The notes beneath the pieces were generated by a model. The model saw only the letters and a program-made list of their open reading frames with translations, ran no database searches and was not told the DNA's origin. The position numbers and the translations under genes are program-made. From Henricia sp. BOLD:AAB3569 (taxonomy: Eukaryota > Echinodermata > Asteroidea > Spinulosida > Echinasteridae), in NCBI GenBank assembly GCA_037783545.1, contig JBBELK010000492.1, positions 248,001 through 312,000 on the forward strand: a stretch of DNA of 64,000 nucleotides. The letters run 5' to 3'. Below are positions 57,117 to 64,000 of this stretch, piece after piece. The stretch's first letter is position 1, and each line of letters begins with the position of its first letter.

Positions 57117-57247
57117 AACTGACTGGTTTCCGTACTTTGCTGGACTCCAAAATACGTTTTATAGAAATGGCTGTCTTTTGGTTGAGCGTCACCTTCAATG
57201 TTTCCATTCACCTGCAACCCAAAATTCCCTCCGCTATTTCTCCAGTT

Positions 57248-57318
57248 GCATTGGTGGTTCAGTGGTAGAATTCTCGCCTTCCAAGCGGGAGACCCGGGTT
57301 CAATTCCCGGCTAATGCA
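57248..57318 (+). tRNA. tRNA-Gly(TCC)
   Basis: Unit 95; consensus. Confidence 0.95.
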
Positions 57319-57464
57319 AAATAGCGGGTTCCCTGTACTTTTCCAGACTAGAAAGAAACGTTTCATAGAAATGGCCGTCTTTTGGTTGAGCGTCACCTTC
57401 TTTTCGGCACCCTCTGCGCGGAATTATCCGAATTAGCCGAACATTTAGTCCGCACTTTCGAACA

Positions 57465-57535
57465 GCACCGGTGGTTCAGTGGTAGAATTCTCGCCTGCCA
57501 CGCGGGAGGCCCGGGTTCGATTCCCGGCCGGTGCA
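57465..57535 (+). tRNA. tRNA-Gly(GCC)
   Basis: Unit 96; consensus. Confidence 0.95.
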
Positions 57536-57638
57536 GATTGTTATAGATTCATTGTTTGACAGTTTTCTTGCAGGAGTAGTTTTACTTCAAGTGGGAATAT
57601 GCCCGCAACCAAAATCTCACTTCTAGCTTTTCTCGGGT

Positions 57639-57709
57639 GCATTGGTGGTTCAGTGGTAGAATTCTCGCCTCCCACGCGGGAGACCCGGGTTCAATTCCCG
57701 GCCAATGCA
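57639..57709 (+). tRNA. tRNA-Gly(CCC)
   Basis: Unit 96; consensus. Confidence 0.95.
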
Positions 57710-57840
57710 AACTGACTGGTTTCCGTACTTTGCTGGACTCCAAAATACGTTTTATAGAAATGGCTGTCTTTTGGTTGAGCGTCACCTTCAATGTTTCCAT
57801 TCACCTGCAACCCAAAATTCCCTCCGCTATTTCTCCAGTT

Positions 57841-57911
57841 GCATTGGTGGTTCAGTGGTAGAATTCTCGCCTTCCAAGCGGGAGACCCGGGTTCAATTCC
57901 CGGTTAATGCA
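57841..57911 (+). tRNA. tRNA-Gly(TCC), acceptor wobble variant
   Basis: Unit 96; nt 64 C to T. Confidence 0.88.
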
Positions 57912-58057
57912 AAATAGCGGGTTCCCTGTACTTTTCCAGACTAGAAAGAAACGTTTCATAGAAATGGCCGTCTTTTGGTTGAGCGTCACCTTCTTTTCGG
58001 CACCCTCTGCGCGGAATTATCCGAATTAGCCGAACATTTAGTCCGCACTTTCGAACA

Positions 58058-58128
58058 GCACCGGTGGTTCAGTGGTAGAATTCTCGCCTGCCACGCGGGA
58101 GGCCCGGGTTCGATTCCCGGCCGGTGCA
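58058..58128 (+). tRNA. tRNA-Gly(GCC)
   Basis: Unit 97; consensus. Confidence 0.95.
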
Positions 58129-58231
58129 GATTGTTATAGATTCATTGTTTGACAGTTTTCTTGCAGGAGTAGTTTTACTTCAAGTGGGAATATGCCCGCA
58201 ACCAAAATCTCACTTCTAGCTTTTCTCGGGT

Positions 58232-58302
58232 GCATTGGTGGTTCAGTGGTAGAATTCTCGCCTCCCACGCGGGAGACCCGGGTTCAATTCCCGGCCAATG
58301 CA
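58232..58302 (+). tRNA. tRNA-Gly(CCC)
   Basis: Unit 97; consensus. Confidence 0.95.
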
Positions 58303-58433
58303 AACTGACTGGTTTCCGTACTTTGCTGGACTCCAAAATACGTTTTATAGAAATGGCTGTCTTTTGGTTGAGCGTCACCTTCAATGTTTCCATTCACCTG
58401 CAACCCAAAATTCCCTCCGCTATTTCTCCAGTT

Positions 58434-58504
58434 GCATTGGTGGTTCAGTGGTAGAATTCTCGCCTTCCAAGCGGGAGACCCGGGTTCAATTCCCGGCTAA
58501 TGCA
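58434..58504 (+). tRNA. tRNA-Gly(TCC)
   Basis: Unit 97; consensus. Confidence 0.95.
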
Positions 58505-58650
58505 AAATAGCGGGTTCCCTGTACTTTTCCAGACTAGAAAGAAACGTTTCATAGAAATGGCCGTCTTTTGGTTGAGCGTCACCTTCTTTTCGGCACCCTC
58601 TGCGCGGAATTATCCGAATTAGCCGAACATTTAGTCCGCACTTTCGAACA

Positions 58651-58721
58651 ACACCGGTGGTTCAGTGGTAGAATTCTCGCCTCCCACGCGGGAGACCCGG
58701 GTTCAATTCCCGGCCAATGCA
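58651..58721 (+). pseudogene. GCC/CCC fusion tRNA-Gly
   Basis: Unit 98; same fusion as 49728-49798, including nt 1 G to A. Confidence 0.85.
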
Positions 58722-58852
58722 AACTGACTGGTTTCCGTACTTTGCTGGACTCCAAAATACGTTTTATAGAAATGGCTGTCTTTTGGTTGAGCGTCACCTT
58801 CAATGTTTCCATTCACCTGCAACCCAAAATTTCCTCCGCTATTTCTCCAGTT

Positions 58853-58923
58853 GCATTGGTGGTTCAGTGGTAGAATTCTCGCCTTCCAAGCGGGAGACCC
58901 GGGTTCAATTCCCGGCTAATGCA
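58853..58923 (+). tRNA. tRNA-Gly(TCC)
   Basis: Unit 98; consensus. Confidence 0.95.
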
Positions 58924-59069
58924 AAATAGCGGGTTCCCTGTACTTTTCCAGACTAGAAAGAAACGTTTCATAGAAATGGCCGTCTTTTGGTTGAGCGTCA
59001 CCTTCTTTTCGGCACCCTCTGCGCGGAATTATCCGAATTAGCCGAACATTTAGTCCGCACTTTCGAACA

Positions 59070-59140
59070 GCACCGGTGGTTCAGTGGTAGAATTCTCGCC
59101 TGCCACGCGGGAGGCCCGGGTTCGATTTCCGGCCGGTGCA
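59070..59140 (+). tRNA. tRNA-Gly(GCC), T-stem wobble
   Basis: Unit 99; nt 59 C to T. Confidence 0.86.
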
Positions 59141-59243
59141 GATTGTTATAGATTCATTGTTTGACAGTTTTCTTGCAGGAGTGGTTTCACTTCAAGTGGG
59201 AATATGCCCGCAACCAAAATCTCACTTCTAGCTTTTCTCGGGT

Positions 59244-59314
59244 GCATTGGTGGTTCAGTGGTAGAATTCTCGCCTCCCACGCGGGAGACCCGGGTTCAAT
59301 TCCCGGCCAATGCA
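59244..59314 (+). tRNA. tRNA-Gly(CCC)
   Basis: Unit 99; consensus. Confidence 0.95.
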
Positions 59315-59445
59315 AACTGACTGGTTTCCGTACTTTGCTGGACTCCAAAATACGTTTTATAGAAATGGCTGTCTTTTGGTTGAGCGTCACCTTCAATGTT
59401 TCCATTCACCTGCAACCCAAAATTCCCTCCGCTATTTCTCCAGTT

Positions 59446-59520
59446 GCATTATTTGGTGGTTCAGTGGTAGAATTCTCGCCTTCCAAGCGGGAGACCCGGG
59501 TTCAATTCCCGGCTAATGCA
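59446..59520 (+). pseudogene. tRNA-Gly(TCC) with 4-bp insertion
   Basis: Unit 99; ATTT is inserted after nt 5, so the 5' strand reads GCATTATTTGG. The acceptor stem cannot form normally in either register. The rest of the gene is consensus. Confidence 0.82.
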
Positions 59521-59666
59521 AAATAGCGGGTTCCCTGTACTTTTCCAGACTAGAAAGAAACGTTTCATAGAAATGGCCGTCTTTTGGTTGAGCGTCACCT
59601 TCTTTTCGGCACCCTCTGCGCGGAATTATCCGAATTAGCCGAACATTTAGTCCGCACTTTCGAACA

Positions 59667-59737
59667 GCACCGGTGGTTCAGTGGTAGAATTCTCGCCTGC
59701 CACGCGGGAGGCCCGGGTTCGATTCCCGGCCGGTGCA
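59667..59737 (+). tRNA. tRNA-Gly(GCC)
   Basis: Unit 100; consensus. Confidence 0.95.
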
Positions 59738-59840
59738 GATTGTTATAGATTCATTGTTTGACAGTTTTCTTGCAGGAGTAGTTTTACTTCAAGTGGGAAT
59801 ATGCCCGCAACCAAAATCTCACTTCTAGCTTTTCTCGGGT

Positions 59841-59911
59841 GCATTGGTGGTTCAGTGGTAGAATTCTCGCCTCCCACGCGGGAGACCCGGGTTCAATTCC
59901 CGGCCAATGCA
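59841..59911 (+). tRNA. tRNA-Gly(CCC)
   Basis: Unit 100; consensus. Confidence 0.95.
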
Positions 59912-60042
59912 AACTGACTGGTTTCCGTACTTTGCTGGACTCCAAAATACGTTTTATAGAAATGGCTGTCTTTTGGTTGAGCGTCACCTTCAATGTTTCC
60001 ATTCACCTGCAACCCAAAATTCCCTCCGCTATTTCTCCAGTT

Positions 60043-60113
60043 GCATTGGTGGTTCAGTGGTAGAATTCTCGCCTTCCAAGCGGGAGACCCGGGTTCAATT
60101 CCCGGCTAATGCA
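60043..60113 (+). tRNA. tRNA-Gly(TCC)
   Basis: Unit 100; consensus. Confidence 0.95.
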
Positions 60114-60259
60114 AAATAGCGGGTTCCCTGTACTTTTCCAGACTAGAAAGAAACGTTTCATAGAAATGGCCGTCTTTTGGTTGAGCGTCACCTTCTTTTC
60201 GGCACCCTCTGCGCGGAATTATCCGAATTAGCCGAACATTTAGTCCGCACTTTCGAACA

Positions 60260-60330
60260 GCACCGGTGGTTCAGTGGTAGAATTCTCGCCTGCCACGCGG
60301 GAGGCCCGGGTTCGATTCCCGGCCGGTGCA
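60260..60330 (+). tRNA. tRNA-Gly(GCC)
   Basis: Unit 101; consensus. Confidence 0.95.
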
Positions 60331-60433
60331 GATTGTTATAGATTCATTGTTTGACAGTTTTCTTGCAGGAGTAGTTTTACTTCAAGTGGGAATATGCCCG
60401 CAACCAAAATCTCACTTCTAGCTTTTCTCGGGT

Positions 60434-60504
60434 GCATTGGTGGTTCAGTGGTAGAATTCTCGCCTCCCACGCGGGAGACCCGGGTTCAATTCCCGGCCAA
60501 TGCA
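60434..60504 (+). tRNA. tRNA-Gly(CCC)
   Basis: Unit 101; consensus. Confidence 0.95.
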
Positions 60505-60635
60505 AACTGACTGGTTTCCGTACTTTGCTGGACTCCAAAATACGTTTTATAGAAATGGCTGTCTTTTGGTTGAGCGTCACCTTCAATGTTTCCATTCACC
60601 TGCAACCCAAAATTCCCTCCGCTATTTCTCCAGTT

Positions 60636-60706
60636 GCATTGGTGGTTCAGTGGTAGAATTCTCGCCTTCCAAGCGGGAGACCCGGGTTCAATTCCCGGCT
60701 AATGCA
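60636..60706 (+). tRNA. tRNA-Gly(TCC)
   Basis: Unit 101; consensus. Confidence 0.95.
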
Positions 60707-60852
60707 AAATAGCGGGTTCCCTGTACTTTTCCAGACTAGAAAGAAACGTTTCATAGAAATGGCCGTCTTTTGGTTGAGCGTCACCTTCTTTTCGGCACCC
60801 TCTGCGCGGAATTATCCGAATTAGCCGAACATTTAGTCCGCACTTTCGAACA

Positions 60853-60923
60853 GCACCGGTGGTTCAGTGGTAGAATTCTCGCCTGCCACGCGGGAGGCCC
60901 GGGTTCGATTCCCGGCCGGTGCA
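60853..60923 (+). tRNA. tRNA-Gly(GCC)
   Basis: Unit 102; consensus. Confidence 0.95.
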
Positions 60924-61026
60924 GATTGTTATAGATTCATTGTTTGACAGTTTTCTTGCAGGAGTAGTTTTACTTCAAGTGGGAATATGCCCGCAACCAA
61001 AATCTCACTTCTAGCTTTTCTCGGGT

Positions 61027-61097
61027 GCATTGGTGGTTCAGTGGTAGAATTCTCGCCTCCCACGCGGGAGACCCGGGTTCAATTCCCGGCCAATGCA
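61027..61097 (+). tRNA. tRNA-Gly(CCC)
   Basis: Unit 102; consensus. Confidence 0.95.
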
Positions 61098-61228
61098 AAC
61101 TGACTGGTTTCCGTACTTTGCTGGACTCCAAAATACGTTTTATAGAAATGGCTGTCTTTTGGTTGAGCGTCACCTTCAATGTTTCCATTCACCTGCAACC
61201 CAAAATTCCCTCCGCTATTTCTCCAGTT

Positions 61229-61299
61229 GCATTGGTGGTTCAGTGGTAGAATTCTCGCCTTCCAAGCGGGAGACCCGGGTTCAATTCCCGGCTAATGCA
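61229..61299 (+). tRNA. tRNA-Gly(TCC)
   Basis: Unit 102; consensus. Confidence 0.95.
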
Positions 61300-61445
61300 A
61301 AATAGCGGGTTCCCTGTACTTTTCCAGACTAGAAAGAAACGTTTCATAGAAATGGCCGTCTTTTGGTTGAGCGTCACCTTCTTTTCGGCACCCTCTGCGC
61401 GGAATTATCCGAATTAGCCGAACATTTAGTCCGCACTTTCGAACA

Positions 61446-61516
61446 GCACCGGTGGTTCAGTGGTAGAATTCTCGCCTGCCACGCGGGAGGCCCGGGTTCG
61501 ATTCCCGGCCGGTGCA
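61446..61516 (+). tRNA. tRNA-Gly(GCC)
   Basis: Unit 103; consensus. Confidence 0.95.
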
Positions 61517-61619
61517 GATTGTTATAGATTCATTGTTTGACAGTTTTCTTGCAGGAGTAGTTTTACTTCAAGTGGGAATATGCCCGCAACCAAAATCTCA
61601 CTTCTAGCTTTTCTCGGGT

Positions 61620-61690
61620 GCATTGGTGGTTCAGTGGTAGAATTCTCGCCTCCCACGCGGGAGACCCGGGTTCAATTCCCGGCCAATGCA
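61620..61690 (+). tRNA. tRNA-Gly(CCC)
   Basis: Unit 103; consensus. Confidence 0.95.
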
Positions 61691-61821
61691 AACTGACTGG
61701 TTTCCGTACTTTGCTGGACTCCAAAATACGTTTTATAGAAATGGCTGTCTTTTGGTTGAGCGTCACCTTCAATGTTTCCATTCACCTGCAACCCAAAATT
61801 CCCTCCGCTATTTCTCCAGTT

Positions 61822-61892
61822 GCATTGGTGGTTCAGTGGTAGAATTCTCGCCTTCCAAGCGGGAGACCCGGGTTCAATTCCCGGCTAATGCA
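61822..61892 (+). tRNA. tRNA-Gly(TCC)
   Basis: Unit 103; consensus. Confidence 0.95.
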
Positions 61893-62038
61893 AAATAGCG
61901 GGTTCCCTGTACTTTTCCAGACTAGAAAGAAACGTTTCATAGAAATGGCCGTCTTTTGGTTGAGCGTCACCTTCTTTTCGGCACCCTCTGCGCGGAATTA
62001 TCCGAATTAGCCGAACATTTAGTCCGCACTTTCGAACA

Positions 62039-62109
62039 GCACCGGTGGTTCAGTGGTAGAATTCTCGCCTGCCACGCGGGAGGCCCGGGTTCGATTCCCG
62101 GCCGGTGAA
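62039..62109 (+). tRNA. tRNA-Gly(GCC), 3'-end variant
   Basis: Unit 104; nt 70 C to A breaks the terminal acceptor pair, as in unit 10. Confidence 0.75.
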
Positions 62110-62212
62110 GATTGTTATAGATTCATTGTTTGACAGTTTTCTTGCAGGAGTAGTTTTACTTCAAGTGGGAATATGCCTGCAACCAAAATCTCACTTCTAG
62201 CTTTTCTCGGGT

Positions 62213-62283
62213 GCATTGGTGGTTCAGTGGTAGAATTCTCGCCTCCCACGCGGGAGACCCGGGTTCAATTCCCGGCCAATGCA
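62213..62283 (+). tRNA. tRNA-Gly(CCC)
   Basis: Unit 104; consensus. Confidence 0.95.
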
Positions 62284-62414
62284 AACTGACTGGTTTCCGT
62301 ACTTTGCTGGACTCCAAAATACGTTTTATAGAAATGGCTGTCTTTTGGTTGAGCGTCACCTTCAATGTTTCCATTCACCTGCAACCCAAAATTCCCTCCG
62401 CTATTTCTCCAGTT

Positions 62415-62485
62415 GCATTGGTGGTTCAGTGGTAGAATTCTCGCCTTCCAAGCGGGAGACCCGGGTTCAATTCCCGGCTAATGCA
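62415..62485 (+). tRNA. tRNA-Gly(TCC)
   Basis: Unit 104; consensus. Confidence 0.95.
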
Positions 62486-62631
62486 AAATAGCGGGTTCCC
62501 TGTACTTTTCCAGACTAGAAAGAAACGTTTCATAGAAATGGCCGTCTTTCGGTTGAGCGTCACCTTCTTTTCGGCACCCTCTGCGCGGAATTATCCGAAT
62601 TAGCCGAACATTTAGTCCGCACTTTCGAACA

Positions 62632-62702
62632 GCACCGGTGGTTCAGTGGTAGAATTCTCGCCTGCCACGCGGGAGGCCCGGGTTCGATTCCCGGCCGGTG
62701 CA
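62632..62702 (+). tRNA. tRNA-Gly(GCC)
   Basis: Unit 105; consensus. Confidence 0.95.
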
Positions 62703-62805
62703 GATTGTTATAGATTCATTTTTTGACAGTTTTCTTGCAGGAGTAGTTTTACTTCAAGTGGGAATATGCCCGCAACCAAAATCTCACTTCTAGCTTTTCT
62801 CGGGT

Positions 62806-62876
62806 GCATTGGTGGTTCAGTGGTAGAATTCTCGCCTCCCACGCGGGAGACCCGGGTTCAATTCCCGGCCAATGCA
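62806..62876 (+). tRNA. tRNA-Gly(CCC)
   Basis: Unit 105; consensus. Confidence 0.95.
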
Positions 62877-63007
62877 AACTGACTGGTTTCCGTACTTTGC
62901 TGGACTCCAAAATACGTTTTATAGAAATGGCTGTCTTTTGGTTGAGCGTCACCTTCAATGTTTCCATTCACCTGCAACCCAAAATTCCCTCCGCTATTTC
63001 TCCAGTT

Positions 63008-63078
63008 GCATTGGTGGTTCAGTGGTAGAATTCTCGCCTTCCAAGCGGGAGACCCGGGTTCAATTCCCGGCTAATGCA
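63008..63078 (+). tRNA. tRNA-Gly(TCC)
   Basis: Unit 105; consensus. Confidence 0.95.
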
Positions 63079-63224
63079 AAATAGCGGGTTCCCTGTACTT
63101 TTCCAGACTAGAAAGAAACGTTTCATAGAAATGGCCGTCTTTTGGTTGAGCGTCACCTTCTTTTCGGCACCCTCTGCGCGGAATTATCCGAATTAGCCGA
63201 ACATTTAGTCCGCACTTTCGAACA

Positions 63225-63295
63225 GCACCGGTGGTTCAGTGGTAGAATTCTCGCCTGCCACGCGGGAGGCCCGCGTTCGATTCCCGGCCGGTGCA
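63225..63295 (+). tRNA. tRNA-Gly(GCC), T-stem variant
   Basis: Unit 106; nt 50 G to C, as in units 78, 81 and 90. Confidence 0.76.
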
Positions 63296-63398
63296 GATTG
63301 TTATAGATTCATTGTTTGACAGTTTTCTTGCAGGAGTAGTTTTACTTCAAGTGGGAATATGCCCGCAACCAAAATCTCACTTCTAGCTTTTCTCGGGT

Positions 63399-63469
63399 GC
63401 ATTGGTGGTTCAGTGGTAGAATTCTCGCCTCCCACGCGGGAGACCCGGGTTCAATTCCCGGCCAATGCA
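63399..63469 (+). tRNA. tRNA-Gly(CCC)
   Basis: Unit 106; consensus. Confidence 0.95.
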
Positions 63470-63600
63470 AACTGACTGGTTTCCGTACTTTGCTGGACTC
63501 CAAAATACGTTTTATAGAAATGGCTGTCTTTTGGTTGAGCGTCACCTTCAATGTTTTCATTCACCTGCAACCCAAAATTCCCTCCGCTATTTCTCCAGTT

Positions 63601-63671
63601 GCATTGGTGGTTCAGTGGTAGAATTATCGCCTTCCAAGCGGGAGACCCGGGTTCAATTCCCGGCTAATGCA
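63601..63671 (+). tRNA. tRNA-Gly(TCC), anticodon-stem variant
   Basis: Unit 106; nt 26 C to A mismatches nt 42. The same change is seen in CCC genes of units 5, 12 and 49. Confidence 0.82.
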
Positions 63672-63817
63672 AAATAGCGGGTTCCCTGTACTTTTCCAGA
63701 CTAGAAAGAAACGTTTCATAGAAATGGCCGTCTTTTGGTTGAGCGTCACCTTCTTTTCGGCACCCTCTGCGCGGAATTATCCGAATTAGCCGAACATTTA
63801 GTCCGCACTTTCGAACA

Positions 63818-63888
63818 GCACCGGTGGTTCAGTGGTAGAATTCTCGCCTGCCACGCGGGAGGCCCGGGTTCGATTCCCGGCCGGTGCA
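63818..63888 (+). tRNA. tRNA-Gly(GCC)
   Basis: Unit 107; consensus. Confidence 0.95.
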
Positions 63889-63991
63889 GATTGTTATAGA
63901 TTCATTGTTTGACAGTTTTCTTGCAGGAGTAGTTTTACTTCAAGTGGGAATATGCCCGCAACCAAAATCTCACTTCTAGCTTTTCTCGGGT

Positions 63992-64000
63992 GCATTGGTG
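63992..64000 (+). tRNA. tRNA-Gly(CCC), cut by window edge
   Basis: Unit 107; the first nine bases GCATTGGTG only. Placed by its upstream spacer. Confidence 0.8.

Larger units (their letters stand above)
53705..59666 (+). repeat. Multi-unit block starting with a CCC-CCC-TCC unit, copy 2
   Basis: Units 90-99, a rearranged copy of 46561-53704. Units 81-83 of copy 1 correspond to units 96-98 here, both 1605 bp long. Confidence 0.75.
1..64000 (+). repeat. Tandem array of 593-bp units, three tRNA-Gly genes each
   Basis: The whole window is a direct tandem repeat with a dominant period of 593 bp (three 71-bp genes plus spacers of 103, 131 and 146 bp). All units point the same way and the array runs off both ends of the window. 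Spacers are about as similar between units as the genes are, which indicates homogenisation by unequal exchange and gene conversion rather than selection on the genes alone. Every tRNA body contains an EcoRI site at nt 21-26, so the genes are 174, 202 and 217 bp apart as EcoRI fragments. Possible assembly expansion or collapse cannot be judged from sequence alone. Confidence 0.97.

Noticed and set aside
1-64000. CRISPR array or bacterial tRNA operon
   Set aside because: The period is 593 bp, there are no unique spacers, no CCA ends, and there are internal A/B boxes, T4 terminators and a SINE. It is eukaryotic tDNA.

Overview
The window is eukaryotic (animal) DNA and consists entirely of a head-to-tail array of glycine tRNA genes. 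I see no protein-coding gene. The repeat unit is 593 bp and all genes lie on the + strand. Each standard unit holds three 71-nt tRNA-Gly genes in fixed order, GCC, CCC and TCC, separated by spacers of 103, 131 and 146 bp. I place about 107 units and about 320 tRNA loci here, including chimeric, truncated and edge-cut ones. Both window edges fall inside the array, so it is longer than 64 kb. Animal origin is supported by the tRNA bodies (no encoded CCA, internal A and B boxes, downstream T4 runs as RNA polymerase III terminators) and by a SINE whose middle part resembles the central domain of metazoan MetaSINEs. That suggests a non-vertebrate, possibly marine, animal, but the species cannot be named from this sequence.

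Layout. 1-13.5 kb: fairly regular units with scattered point variants, one GCC/CCC crossover product (4963-5033) and one rearranged unit (12840-13130). About 13.55-25.9 kb: two tandem copies of a 6182-bp higher-order repeat of ten units. Each copy carries the same decayed genes (three GCC genes with a 17-bp deletion, one Gly body with an Asp anticodon) and ends in the same SINE insertion. 26.3-28.4 kb: two copies of a 1065-bp dimer that has lost one TCC gene and has a CTC anticodon in a Gly body. 28.4-30.5 kb: ordinary units, one extra TCC gene and another CTC variant. 30.5-46 kb: shuffled multi-unit blocks with shared diagnostic variants, lost CCC genes and GCC/TCC fusions. 46.5-60 kb: two related blocks, each starting with a CCC-CCC-TCC unit and each containing a GCC/CCC fusion. 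60-64 kb: nearly uniform consensus units.

Function. By standard wobble rules the GCC gene reads GGC/GGU, TCC reads GGA (and GGG) and CCC reads GGG, so one unit supplies every glycine codon. The TCC gene is the CCC gene with three changes, two of them in the anticodon loop. Length variants are quantised: almost every rearrangement equals the distance between two tRNA bodies (174, 202, 376 bp) or between two copies of a 43-bp spacer block (204 bp), as expected from unequal exchange at these homologies.

In the feature list, 'nt n' means the nth base of the 71-nt gene: acceptor stem 1-7/64-70, anticodon stem 26-30/38-42, anticodon 33-35, T stem 47-51/59-63, T loop 52-58, discriminator 71. Units are numbered 1-107 from the left. 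'Consensus' means identical, as I read it, to the reference gene of that type described at unit 1.
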